A stretch of DNA of 64,000 bases from DATARH01 sp963847345 (GTDB lineage Bacteria; Pseudomonadota; Alphaproteobacteria; ATCC43930; CGMCC-115725), in assembly GCA_963847345.1 (NCBI GenBank), contig CAWJZU010000022.1, forward strand, positions 372,001 through 436,000. Direction: 5' to 3'. This document shows positions 29,428-38,441 of the stretch, in pieces. Position 1 is the first letter of the stretch. Every line of letters begins with the position of its first letter. Below the pieces are notes generated by a model. That model saw only the letters and a list, made by a program, of their open reading frames with translations, was not told the DNA's origin and made no database searches. The translations under genes were made by a program, and so were the position numbers.

Positions 29428-30651
29428 CTATCCGACGCCCTCGTTGAGCGTCTCGGTATCCGTTGGCATGACGCCGCCGCCCCGTTTCTCCGAGTTGCCA
29501 ATGAGCGACTCGATCACCCGGCGAAACGCAGTGTCGTAATTCCATTCCTCAGCAATTTTGGAGCGGCCACGCACTCCCATATCTCTGCGCGCTTCCGGGT
29601 GATCGATCATCCAGGCCAGCGCCGCCTTTATCGACGCAGGGTCGGTCGGATCGCAGGGCAGTGCGTATCCGGGGATGACAAACATCTTACGCCAATCGGG
29701 CAGATCGGAGACGAGCAGGGCAAGACCGGCAGCCATGTAGTCGAACACCTTGTTCGACGCGCCGGACAAATACCGGATATTGAGGTCATCGGTATCGCGC
29801 CGGATGACGGCCAGCCCGACATGCGCCTGCGCGGCGACGTCGAGCAGATCGCTTCGGGAGATCGGCCCCAGATAGCGCACCGGCGCATCCGTTCCTGGCT
29901 GGACGTGCCGCAATACCCGCTCGACGTACCCCGCGAAACCGGGTGCCTCGTATCCGGCCATCAGAAGGCGCGCGCGCCCGCCGAGTTGCCGGACCGCTTC
30001 GACGACCGTTTCGGGCAAACGAACAGGCGAAATATTGCCATGATAGTAGAGCAGCAGCGGATTGTCGGGCCTGCCCTCCAGAACCGGCAGCTCGCGGCGG
30101 CGCGGCATGTTCCAGACGACATGCACCCGGCCCTCGGGAAAGCCAAGCTCCTGCCGCGCGATGCTGGCGCGCGCCTCGTTCGGAAAGATCACCGCCGCGG
30201 CCCGGCGCGCCGCTGCACGCCGCAGGCGAGCCACCCAGGGGTGCAGCGCCCCCGGGTTCGGGGTGTCATGTTCGTGATAGACGAGCGGCGCAGCGGCCAA
30301 CCGGGCTGCCAGCAACCCCGGTCCGGCGCCAAGCGGGTCCGAGGCGTAAACGAGATCGGGGCGCAAGCCGACGGCGAGCCGAGTCGCGGCGGCCGCATAG
30401 CCGGCATAGGCCGCCCTCGTCATGACATGCGACGGCCGGGGCGGGGTCTGGTGAAGGTCTATCCCTGGATGGTGCGGAAATTCGAGACCCGAGCCGGCAA
30501 CCGGCGCCGACAGCACGGAGACATGCCATCCCGCTTCGGCCATCAGGATCGCCGCATGGATGATCGGCGGGTAGGCCGCCGCTTCCGCTGCCTGCACGAA
30601 GAGGACATGCCGGGATCTTGCGTGGTTCGGCCCGATCGCGACCCCGGTCAT
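29428..30651 (-). CDS. Glycosyltransferase (GT4-like)
   Basis: A 407-residue GT-B protein. The N-terminal Rossmann half has PPIIHAAILMAEAGWHVSVL and PDLVYASDPLGAGPGLLAA; the C-terminal half has LLLYYHGNISPVRLPETVVEAV and the weaker donor region SNKVFDYMAAGLALLVSDLP. The start overlaps the upstream glycosyltransferase by four bases (ATGA). The C-terminal dozen residues are low in complexity and are probably not part of the fold. Confidence 0.84.
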   Translation of the reverse strand: MTGVAIGPNHARSRHVLFVQAAEAAAYPPIIHAAILMAEAGWHVSVLSAPVAGSGLEFPHHPGIDLHQTPPRPSHVMTRAAYAGYAAAATRLAVGLRPDLVYASDPLGAGPGLLAARLAAAPLVYHEHDTPNPGALHPWVARLRRAAARRAAAVIFPNEARASIARQELGFPEGRVHVVWNMPRRRELPVLEGRPDNPLLLYYHGNISPVRLPETVVEAVRQLGGRARLLMAGYEAPGFAGYVERVLRHVQPGTDAPVRYLGPISRSDLLDVAAQAHVGLAVIRRDTDDLNIRYLSGASNKVFDYMAAGLALLVSDLPDWRKMFVIPGYALPCDPTDPASIKAALAWMIDHPEARRDMGVRGRSKIAEEWNYDTAFRRVIESLIGNSEKRGGGVMPTDTETLNEGVG

Positions 30652-31997
30652 CGCAACCCCAGCGAGCGGTAAATTTCCGCCATCTCGCCCGCGACCGCGT
30701 CGATTGTGCGCGGCGGGCGAATGCCTTTGCGCAAACGCGCGACCTCATCCGGACGATTGGCAAGATCCATGATGGCCTCGGCCCAGGCCGCCGGCCTTTC
30801 GGGAGGCACGAGGATCCCGTCTTTCCCGTCCGTGACGAGTTCCGCGATGCCGCCAAGCCGCGCTCCAAGCACCGGCGTCCCCGCGTCGAAGGCTTCGAGC
30901 ACGACAAGCGGCCCGGTTTCGAGCCAGCGCGACGGCACCGCGACGATGTCGCATCTTCGCATCGCGTCCCGTACCGCATCCGGAGGCAGCGCGTCCTGGA
31001 AGACGATGCGCCGGTCGCCGGCGCCGCGCTTTTCGAGCCGGCTTGCATAGGATTCCGAGCCCTCCTGCCGCACGGCATGAATATCGAGCCGCAGCGGCGC
31101 TTCGGGGATGCGGCGCAGCGCGTCGATCAGGATGTCGATGCCTTTCGCCGGGTCGAGCCGGCCGAAATAGCCGAGCCGCAAAACGCCTTGTGTCGCAGCG
31201 TCGCGGTCGGCTGGGCGATGAATCGCCCGCCCAGTGGAGAAGCGCGGCAATCCCTGCCGGCAGACCAGGAGTTTGTCGTCCGGCACGCCGTTCAGGCGCA
31301 GCGCGTCGTGTGCCCAGCGGCAAACCGCAACGACCCGGTCCACCTTTTGCACCAGATCGTGGAAGCCCCGGTGCGCCGCGCCGACCAGACCCGGCAGCCG
31401 CAGGGCCGTGACTGCGCGCCCCGCCAAGCGGGTACGCGCGACCATGTCTCCCAACGCCTCGGGCGTGCAGGCCACGACGTCCCGGAACAGCGGTGGCAAG
31501 CCTTGCGCCGCCAGCGCGCAGGCGCTGCACCGGCGCCGGTCCAGGCGACCGTCGCACGTCGAGCGGCCCATGCGCAGCATCGACCCACGGATACAGCTTA
31601 CGGTCGGCGTATGGTAGGTGAACACGACCTTTGCGCCCGCCGCGTGGGCCGCGTCCACCAGCGCATCCGACACCGCGGCGGTGCGTGCGTGCAAATGCAC
31701 GATCCGGGGCCGTAACCGAGCCAGCAGCTTGTCGAACGAGCACGCGACCTGCCGGTCGGATTTGCCGTAGGCCTGGGCAAGATCGGGCCGGGGGTCGACG
31801 GAAAGCCGGTAAACCGGCACGCCGGCATGCACATACGCCTGATCGCGCTCGCCTGGCGCCGCAACCGCGCTCTCGATGTCGCGCGCCTTCAGCGCGTCGA
31901 TCAAGGCGGCGACGTGGATTTCTGTTCCGCCGACAGCGTCCGGGAAATAGGTGAAAGGCACATGGAGAACCGCCGGGGGCGGGAATTGGCTGGTCAC
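30648..31997 (-). CDS. Glycosyltransferase family 4
   Basis: A 449-residue GT-B enzyme with FTYFPDAVGGTEIHVAALI at the start and a cysteine-rich insertion (STCDGRLDRRRCSACALAAQG) about one third along. That insertion is seen in some GT4 enzymes that carry a structural zinc-like loop. The donor half has RLGYFGRLDPAKGIDILIDAL and LETGPLVVLEAFDAGTPVLG. The GTG start comes from a GTGA overlap with the GT2 gene upstream. Part of the translationally coupled block. Confidence 0.88.
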   Translation of the reverse strand: MTSQFPPPAVLHVPFTYFPDAVGGTEIHVAALIDALKARDIESAVAAPGERDQAYVHAGVPVYRLSVDPRPDLAQAYGKSDRQVACSFDKLLARLRPRIVHLHARTAAVSDALVDAAHAAGAKVVFTYHTPTVSCIRGSMLRMGRSTCDGRLDRRRCSACALAAQGLPPLFRDVVACTPEALGDMVARTRLAGRAVTALRLPGLVGAAHRGFHDLVQKVDRVVAVCRWAHDALRLNGVPDDKLLVCRQGLPRFSTGRAIHRPADRDAATQGVLRLGYFGRLDPAKGIDILIDALRRIPEAPLRLDIHAVRQEGSESYASRLEKRGAGDRRIVFQDALPPDAVRDAMRRCDIVAVPSRWLETGPLVVLEAFDAGTPVLGARLGGIAELVTDGKDGILVPPERPAAWAEAIMDLANRPDEVARLRKGIRPPRTIDAVAGEMAEIYRSLGLR

Positions 31998-33073
31998 CGG
32001 CTACGGCTCGGTCGGGTAAAAAGCAGCCGGCATGCGGCTAACCTTCCCGCCCCGTGCGTATCGAAGTGCCGGTTGTGGACTCGCCGAAGCGCCCGGCGTG
32101 ACATCGTCCACAACCCGGCCAATCGCACGGCCGCCGGCTGGCCGCCCACATCCGACACCAACTCGGCCACCCGATTGCGTCGGCCGATCGGCAGCCCCGC
32201 TGCGCGCAACGCGGCGAGAGCCTTGCGGTAGCTCGGATCGCCCGCCCGGAACAGACCATGCGCGGCGCCGTTGTAGATGTTCGAGAGGGCCACACGCTGC
32301 CGCACACCGAGGCTGCCGCGTGCCCGCCACAGGGCCTCGATCTGCGTGCCGTTCAGCAGGACGCAGCGCCAGAAGCGGGCCGGGTCGCGGTGGGACAAGC
32401 TGTCCGCCCGCACGCGGTACACCGCCCCGATATGCCCCGATCGCGCGAATTGCGCCCCGTGCAGTGCCGCATCGAACAGGAACCGGGCATCCTGGATAAC
32501 CGACAGGTCGGGCCGAAACCCGCCGATCCGCTCGACCAGACCGCGGCGATACATCAATGCGGCTGGAGGCGCCCAAACCTCGGCGGCGCAAGCCACTTCC
32601 GGGTCGGCGGCGAGCGCTTCGAAATCAACCGAGCGGACCGGCTCCTCCGTTGGACCGGATCCATCCTCGACGAGATCGCGCCAACCGCAGACTACAATAT
32701 CGGCATCCGTCGCCTGCGCCGTAGCCAGACGCCGAGCCAGAGTCTCCGGAAGCAGCAGATCGTCGGCGTCGAGAAACACGAGCCACTCTCCGGCGGTCTC
32801 CGCGATGGCGCGGTTGCGCGCCGCCGAGACGCCCCGGTTCGGCCCGGTAAAGAGACGCACGTTCGGTCCGAAGCCGCGCGCGATCGCCGGCGAGGCGTCC
32901 GTCGAGCCGTCGTCGACGACCACAATTTCGCTGCCGCACCCGCCCTGCGCCATTGCGCTCGCGATTGTTGCGCCCAGCGTCGCCGCTGCGTTGAAGCAGG
33001 GGATTACGACCGAGACCGACACGGCGTCACCGGCTGCCGATATGATGCGGCGAAGACACAAAGAGACGCACAT
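31994..33073 (-). CDS. Glycosyltransferase family 2
   Basis: A 359-residue GT-A enzyme with the standard SVSVVIPCFNAAATL start of the fold, VVVDDGSTDASP nucleotide-binding motif, NRGVSAARNRAI and the metal-binding FLDADDLL. The first 15-18 residues before the fold are not conserved, so the true start may be a GTG about 18 codons in. It is followed by GT4 genes and preceded by a GT8-like gene 13 bases away. Confidence 0.88.
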   Translation of the reverse strand: MCVSLCLRRIISAAGDAVSVSVVIPCFNAAATLGATIASAMAQGGCGSEIVVVDDGSTDASPAIARGFGPNVRLFTGPNRGVSAARNRAIAETAGEWLVFLDADDLLLPETLARRLATAQATDADIVVCGWRDLVEDGSGPTEEPVRSVDFEALAADPEVACAAEVWAPPAALMYRRGLVERIGGFRPDLSVIQDARFLFDAALHGAQFARSGHIGAVYRVRADSLSHRDPARFWRCVLLNGTQIEALWRARGSLGVRQRVALSNIYNGAAHGLFRAGDPSYRKALAALRAAGLPIGRRNRVAELVSDVGGQPAAVRLAGLWTMSRRALRRVHNRHFDTHGAGRLAACRLLFTRPSRSR

Positions 33074-33086
33074 TGCCCGGCGTTCA

Positions 33087-34007
33087 TCAAAAAGGAAAGC
33101 GCGCGCGCAATCGTTTCGCCTTTGAAATGGCGCGTCCGCGACGGCTGTTCCGCAGCCAGCTCGAGACCGGTTTTGTCAATTCGAGCTTGCACCGAGCCCA
33201 GGGCGTCTCCTGGCTCGCAAACCGGTACCACGCGACTTCGTATCGGTTCGGATCTCTCAATGGCACGGATTTGTGCCGCCACGGCTTCGGGCCGGTGCCA
33301 TGCAGCAGCGCCGCCTCAAAGCTGCCGACATGGCTGAACGGGCTGCCGGCGGATGTCGCAAACCACACATCAGGTGGGCCGATACAGGAAAACGCCGATC
33401 TTTCGTCCTGCAGCAGAGCGTTCAGGCAATCCTGGTCGGGCATCGGAAAATACGGCACCTCGAACATTCCGTCTCCGTTCGCCGGCAGCGTTCGGCGAAT
33501 CAGCCGATCCCAGTCGCAAATAAGTCGCCGATCGCGCCTTATGTCGCCGCAAACAATTCCGGCGTTGAAGTACATGTTCGTCGGCCGCGCATCTGTCGCG
33601 CTGGAATACGAACACTCATTCAAAATGCCCATCTTGGCTCTGCGCCACGCGGCGCGTCGGATGTCGCGCTCGGGTACGATCCCTTCGGCACAGAACACCG
33701 GTCCCATCGATACGGCGTCGGACAGCGCATCCAGGATCGCCCGATTCATGACAACAATATCGGCGTCGAGATACAAGAACGCACCCGCGGCGTGATCCAG
33801 CAGAAAGGCGGGTTTCCGGTTCATCGGCTGCAAGTCGTCGTCCGGTAATTGATGAAGGACGATCGGCGCGCCGGCGGCGATGTCGCAGCGCAGCTCGCCT
33901 TGATAGCCGACGTGAATCCACCCGTCGAAGCCGGCAGCGCAAAGCGAGTTGCACAAGGCAGCCAGGCCGTAGACGTAGTCACCAGTCGCCAGGGTGAAAA
34001 TGTCCAT
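33087..34007 (-). CDS. GT8-like glycosyltransferase / nucleotide-diphospho-sugar transferase
   Basis: A 306-residue protein beginning MDIFTLATGDYVYGLAAL, with FLYLDADIVVMNRAI (a DxD metal site) and MYFNAGIVCGDIRRD, the order seen in GT8-type enzymes. The ATG at 34007 is the start of the domain; upstream in-frame sequence runs through an intergenic repeat and is not real protein. The family call is moderately firm, the substrate unknown. It sits between two GT2 genes in the polysaccharide operon but, unlike its neighbours, is preceded by 175 non-coding bases. Confidence 0.78.
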   Translation of the reverse strand: MDIFTLATGDYVYGLAALCNSLCAAGFDGWIHVGYQGELRCDIAAGAPIVLHQLPDDDLQPMNRKPAFLLDHAAGAFLYLDADIVVMNRAILDALSDAVSMGPVFCAEGIVPERDIRRAAWRRAKMGILNECSYSSATDARPTNMYFNAGIVCGDIRRDRRLICDWDRLIRRTLPANGDGMFEVPYFPMPDQDCLNALLQDERSAFSCIGPPDVWFATSAGSPFSHVGSFEAALLHGTGPKPWRHKSVPLRDPNRYEVAWYRFASQETPWARCKLELTKPVSSWLRNSRRGRAISKAKRLRARFPF

Positions 34008-34090
34008 GCGAATTTGGGGCTGGAGAATTCGGGGCTGACCGGTGCAGGCGGCAACACTAGAGCAGGGTCGGATGAGATTGGAAACAGTTC

Positions 34091-34168
34091 CGTCACTCGC
34101 GCGAAACCGGGGATCCAGGGGCACGCGACGGAACGCGTCGCCTGGATTGCCGCTTTCTCGGGAATAAT
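34091..34168. repeat. Imperfect palindromic REP-like intergenic repeat
   Basis: The two arms, about 34091-34120 and 34139-34168, are imperfect reverse complements centred on GGATCCAGG and CCTGGATTGCCG. This is the layout of a widespread proteobacterial repeat that usually appears in intergenic DNA as GGAATCCAGG...CCTGGATTCCCGC. It lies in the only sizeable gap (34008-34182) inside the polysaccharide operon. Confidence 0.6.
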
Positions 34169-34182
34169 TGTTTAACTTGGGG

Positions 34183-35166
34183 CTATAATGTTTTACGTCC
34201 CGAACGGCGCGGTCCTGAGGCGAATTCGTCCTGCCGCGGCAGTGTTTTTGGTTTGCGGTATGCGGCAACGCATCCGACCGGCGCCATCACACCGCAGGCA
34301 AGTATTCTGCCAAGAACCGTTCCTGCCTTGATCCGGCCGAAACCCTTCCACTCCTGTCTTATCGTGCGCAATGCGCGCCAGATCATGGCCGGAAGACCGC
34401 CGCCGATGGCGCGCCCGAAGTACAAATCGCAGAGCATGACGCTGCGTGCGGTATCGAACAGCGAAACCCAATGCCACGTGCCGCCGGACGGTTCGTGATG
34501 ATGAATTGCGCGCAACCCGGCAGGCCTGCCGATCCGCAACCCGCTCAAACGCAGCCTGTGGCAGAATTCGGCGTCTTCGTTATAACGCCACAGGTTTTCA
34601 TCGTAGCCGCCAACCCGGAGAAAATGCTTGCGCCGCAAGGCTGTGTTGGCCCCGGGGAGCCAAGTCGCGCGCTCGATGCCGCATCCGGCGATGCTTTCGA
34701 CCGCAAAGGAGTTGACCAGGACGCTGCCCGCGACATCGACCGCATCCCGCTCGAACAGGGCAAACAGCTTGGTCAGGAATTCGGGCTCAAGCTCGACATC
34801 GTCATCGAGAAACAGAAGAAGCTCGGCCGACGCGATCGTTCCGCCGCGATTTCTCGCCGCCGCTATATTCGGAACGGGAGCGTGAAGCCGCGCGAAGCTG
34901 AAAAACCGGCCGGTAATCCGGGCATCGATCGGCAGCCACTCGGAGACCGGGGTCTGATCGACAACGATGATTTCGGCGCGGTCGGAAGCCCGGCATCTCG
35001 CCAGCCGCTCCAGACATAACGGGAGCCTTTGCTGACGCCGGAAAGTCGGAATGACAATCGACAGGATCGGTCGTGCATCGGCAATGTCGTGCGGTTCGCC
35101 GATCATCGGACGGCATACGGCGCATCGAACCATCTCGGGATCGATCTCGCGGCGGCTATCGGCCAT
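34183..35166 (-). CDS. Glycosyltransferase family 2
   Basis: A 327-residue GT-A enzyme: ILSIVIPTFRRQQRLPLCLERL at the start, EIIVVDQTP, NRGGTIASAELLLFLDDDVEL with the acidic metal site, and a C-terminal GGYDENLWRYNEDAEFCHRL element typical of rhamnosyl- and related GT2 transferases. A hydrophobic stretch near the end may tether it to the membrane. It lies seven bases after the Wzt ATPase gene. Confidence 0.87.
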   Translation of the reverse strand: MADSRREIDPEMVRCAVCRPMIGEPHDIADARPILSIVIPTFRRQQRLPLCLERLARCRASDRAEIIVVDQTPVSEWLPIDARITGRFFSFARLHAPVPNIAAARNRGGTIASAELLLFLDDDVELEPEFLTKLFALFERDAVDVAGSVLVNSFAVESIAGCGIERATWLPGANTALRRKHFLRVGGYDENLWRYNEDAEFCHRLRLSGLRIGRPAGLRAIHHHEPSGGTWHWVSLFDTARSVMLCDLYFGRAIGGGLPAMIWRALRTIRQEWKGFGRIKAGTVLGRILACGVMAPVGCVAAYRKPKTLPRQDEFASGPRRSGRKTL

Positions 35167-35173
35167 CGGCGCC

Positions 35174-36490
35174 CTACGACACCGAACATGCGGGGTCGTA
35201 CAAAGCTCCTCCGGACGATGCCGGATCGAGAGCCTGCAAGTCCCAAACGGCCGGCCATTCGAGGTAGCCGTTGGCGCTCGGCGGTGGCCTCCTCATTGCG
35301 CTGTGCCCGGGGCGAAACTGGAACGAGAGGATGTCCCGCTTCACATCGAAATCCTGATGCCAATCGCTGAGCCAGACTGAAAGCAGGTACGACGAGGGAA
35401 TCAGAGGAAGTGCCGTCGCATGGCAGGTCAATACGCCGCGATCCGCCGATGCGTTCAGAGCCCCGTTGCGGTGAAAGCGGCCGTTGCTGCCCCAGATTGG
35501 AATGCCCGAAGGGGTGGAAATGACGATTCCGCCGATCGGGCGGGGAATGAAATAAGGAGATGAGAATTCAATCGCGGCCGACAGATTGCCGTCGCGCAAT
35601 CCCTCGATATCGATGCTGACGGCCGAAATGCATGGCCGGTCCGGGCAAGCCGGGAACTCGCTTCGGCCGGTTTCCAGCACGGAAGCCGCATAGGACTCGA
35701 CGACCCGCTCGGCGTCGCCGGCGCGGACGACACGGCCGGCATCCAGCAATATCGCCGGTCCGCAGAGCGACACAACCGCCCCCATGTTATGGCTGACGAA
35801 TAGCACGGTGCGGCCTTGTCGGCGGGACACCTCGCCCATCTTGCCGAGACATTTTCTTTGGAATTCGATGTCGCCGACCGCGAGGACTTCGTCGATCACG
35901 AGGATTTCGGGTTCGAGGTGCGCCGCCACCGCGAACGCCAAGCGAACATACATGCCCGAGGAGTAGCGCTTGACCGGCGTATCGAGAAACCGCTCAACCT
36001 CGGCAAACGCAACGATTTCGTCGAATTTTCTGCGGATTTCCGCCCGGGTCATGCCGAGGATCGCGCCGTTCAGAAAGATGTTTTCACGCCCGGTCAACTC
36101 GGGATGGAAGCCGGTGCCGACTTCGAGCAGGCTGGCGACACGGCCCTTGATCGTGACCCTTCCCACGCTCGGCTCGGTGATGCGCGACAGAATTTTCAGC
36201 AGGGTCGACTTGCCGGCGCCGTTCCGGCCGATAATCCCGAGAACTTCCCCCCGCTTGACCTCGAAGCTGACGTCTCTGAGCGCCCAGAACTCCTCGACCG
36301 TGTCGCCGGGGATGACGGCGCGCCCGCGCAGCATGTCGGCGGTCCGGTGCAGTACGCCGCGGGCGCCGCGCGTCAGCACATCGCGCAATGCGACATAGCG
36401 CTCCCGCTCGGCGGCGTGGCCGATTTGGTATCTCTTGCCGAGCCCCTCGGCCCGGATCACGACATCGGCGGCCATCTGCGCGCGGGTCAC
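35174..36490 (-). CDS. wzt: ABC exporter ATPase with C-terminal Wzt-like domain
   Basis: A 438-residue cytoplasmic ATPase of the polysaccharide/teichoic-acid export type. Walker A is GRNGAGKST, the signature motif is KRYSSGMYVRLAF (the YSSGM variant typical of Wzt/TagH) and Walker B is EILVIDEVLAVGD. After about residue 270 a beta-rich C-terminal domain of about 165 residues follows; in Wzt this domain binds the modified end of the glycan. The GTG at 36490 is taken from the GTGA overlap with the permease; ATG at 36475 is an alternative. It works with the next gene, Wzm. Confidence 0.9.
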   Translation of the reverse strand: MTRAQMAADVVIRAEGLGKRYQIGHAAERERYVALRDVLTRGARGVLHRTADMLRGRAVIPGDTVEEFWALRDVSFEVKRGEVLGIIGRNGAGKSTLLKILSRITEPSVGRVTIKGRVASLLEVGTGFHPELTGRENIFLNGAILGMTRAEIRRKFDEIVAFAEVERFLDTPVKRYSSGMYVRLAFAVAAHLEPEILVIDEVLAVGDIEFQRKCLGKMGEVSRRQGRTVLFVSHNMGAVVSLCGPAILLDAGRVVRAGDAERVVESYAASVLETGRSEFPACPDRPCISAVSIDIEGLRDGNLSAAIEFSSPYFIPRPIGGIVISTPSGIPIWGSNGRFHRNGALNASADRGVLTCHATALPLIPSSYLLSVWLSDWHQDFDVKRDILSFQFRPGHSAMRRPPPSANGYLEWPAVWDLQALDPASSGGALYDPACSVS

Positions 36491-37335
36491 AGCAGATCGG
36501 CGAAGCTGCGCTCGGTGCGCCGGAACTGCGCGATCCCCAGCCATAAAAATACCGCGACGACGGTCATGCTGAGCAGGAAACCGGACAAATAAAGCGGGCT
36601 CTCGCCGCCGAGAATGCACCAGCGGAAGCCGTCAATCACCCCGACGACCGGGTTGAGGCTGTACCAGAAACGCCACTCCGGCGGCACGATCGCGCTCGAA
36701 AACCCGACCGGCGACACATACAACCCGAACTGCACGACAAATGGAATGATAAAGCGGAAATCGCGGTATTTGATATTGAGCGCAGTCAATACGAAAGCCG
36801 GCCCGAGACTTGCGAGTACCGCCAGCGCGACAAAACCCGGCAGCAGCAGAATGTGCCAGCCCGGCAAATAGCCGTACCACAGCATCAGCCCGAACAAGAC
36901 CGCGAGATTGATCGCGAAATCGACGAGCCCGACAACCGCCACGGCGCACGGAATGATGATGCGCGGAAAATAGACCTTGCCGACGAGATTGGCGTTCTGG
37001 ACAAGCGAACCCGATGCCTCGCCGAGGATCGTCGAAAACAGGAACCACGGCAGCATCCCGGCGAAGACCATGATCGGATAGGGTGCCGTCCCCTCGCTCG
37101 GCAGATTGGCGAGCCGGCCGAAAACCACCGTGAACACCACCATCGTCAGGAACGGGCGGACCACAGCCCAGGCAATGCCGATCACCGTCTGCTTGTAGCG
37201 CACCGCGATATCGCGCCATGCCAGGATCGCGAACAGCTCGCGATATGCCCAGATGTCGCGCCAATAATGCCGGTCGGCCCGTCCCGGTTCGAGGACGAGG
37301 ACCGGCTCGCTGCCGTATAGCGGGCGCTCGCTCAT
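36487..37335 (-). CDS. wzm: ABC exporter permease (Wzm/ABC-2 type)
   Basis: A 282-residue inner-membrane protein with six hydrophobic segments, the ABC-2 polysaccharide exporter permease pattern. RDIAVRYKQTVIGIAWAVVRP near the start and the SSAIVPPEWRFWYSLNPVVGVIDGFRW end are family hallmarks. It is coupled by overlaps to a glycosyltransferase upstream and to wzt downstream, so the exporter pair is complete. Confidence 0.92.
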   Translation of the reverse strand: MSERPLYGSEPVLVLEPGRADRHYWRDIWAYRELFAILAWRDIAVRYKQTVIGIAWAVVRPFLTMVVFTVVFGRLANLPSEGTAPYPIMVFAGMLPWFLFSTILGEASGSLVQNANLVGKVYFPRIIIPCAVAVVGLVDFAINLAVLFGLMLWYGYLPGWHILLLPGFVALAVLASLGPAFVLTALNIKYRDFRFIIPFVVQFGLYVSPVGFSSAIVPPEWRFWYSLNPVVGVIDGFRWCILGGESPLYLSGFLLSMTVVAVFLWLGIAQFRRTERSFADLL

Positions 37336-38441
37336 TCCGGGGAGTCAACCCTGTCGAGGGCGAGATGAAGCCGAGAGGTGAATGCGTCACGGCCGAAGCG
37401 GGCACGCACCCTGTCGGCCAGCACTCCCGGGTTCGTTCGGGGTTCGGTCAACAGCCGGTCGATTGCCGCGGCGAGATCGTCGTCGTGCCCGAGCGCGGTC
37501 CCGAGTTCCCCGTCGAGCAATGCATCGCAGGCGCCTCCAGCGGCGAGGCCGAGCGCCGGCGTGCCGCAGGCCATTGCTTCGAGAAATGAGATGCCGAACC
37601 CCTCCCCGGCTGACGGCATGACGAAAAGGTCCGCCATCCGGTAAGCATCGACAAGCATCTCCGGAGTTACGAAGCCGACGAAACGCAGGCGTTCAGCGAC
37701 CCCAAGCCGCGTCGCGATGTCGGTTAGGCGAGAGCGGTCGTCGCCGTCGCCGATTACGATGTAGGCAATATCGTGACCGCGCGCGACAAGTCCCGGTATC
37801 GCCTCGATCACCCGGTCGTGCCCCTTGTACCGCTCGCGCCCATCGATGCGGCCAACGGTCAGCAACACCTTCTTCCCGGGAATGCCCCAGGTGGCGCGCA
37901 GGGACGAGCCGTCGCCGGGCGTGAACGCGTCGCCGACCGTATTCGGCACGACGACGGCGCGCTCGGGCGGGATGTCGGCCCAGGCGAGCACGGCGGCGCG
38001 CGTATGCCGCGAAACGCTCAGCAACAGATCGGCCGTCTCGACCGCGAGGCGCCGCAGCCGCGATGGCGCCGGCCAGACCTCGATGCCGTGCGTCTGTACG
38101 ATAAGACGGGCCCGAGAGAGGCGGGCAACCGCCGCCGCCAGCGGCGCCAGATGCGGATGGCCACAGAACACGATGTCCGGCCGGCATCTGAGCGCCGCGA
38201 CCACCGCGCCAAGGGCGTAGTGCAGCCTGGCGCGGCGCGGACGGGCTTGCGTTATGCGCTTGGGCAGGTCGACCGACTCGCCTGAATGCCGCGGAACAAC
38301 CACGATTGCGGAAAAAACCTCGGAGGCGGCCAGGCCGGCAAGGAAATCCCGGTTGTATTGCGCGATGCCGCCGGCTCCGCCGAACGCGTCGGTGACCAGC
38401 GCCAGACAGGACAGGCCGGCGCGCCGTCTCAGGCGCGGCAT
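37332..38441 (-). CDS. Glycosyltransferase family 4
   Basis: A 369-residue GT-B enzyme with GGAGGIAQYNRDFLAGLA in the acceptor half. The donor half has LLTVGRIDGRERYKGHDRVIEAI and the GEGFGISFLEAMACGTPALG donor signature with both conserved glutamates. It overlaps the asparagine-synthase-like gene by 13 bases and the exporter permease by four. Sugar donor unknown. Confidence 0.88.
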   Translation of the reverse strand: MPRLRRRAGLSCLALVTDAFGGAGGIAQYNRDFLAGLAASEVFSAIVVVPRHSGESVDLPKRITQARPRRARLHYALGAVVAALRCRPDIVFCGHPHLAPLAAAVARLSRARLIVQTHGIEVWPAPSRLRRLAVETADLLLSVSRHTRAAVLAWADIPPERAVVVPNTVGDAFTPGDGSSLRATWGIPGKKVLLTVGRIDGRERYKGHDRVIEAIPGLVARGHDIAYIVIGDGDDRSRLTDIATRLGVAERLRFVGFVTPEMLVDAYRMADLFVMPSAGEGFGISFLEAMACGTPALGLAAGGACDALLDGELGTALGHDDDLAAAIDRLLTEPRTNPGVLADRVRARFGRDAFTSRLHLALDRVDSPE

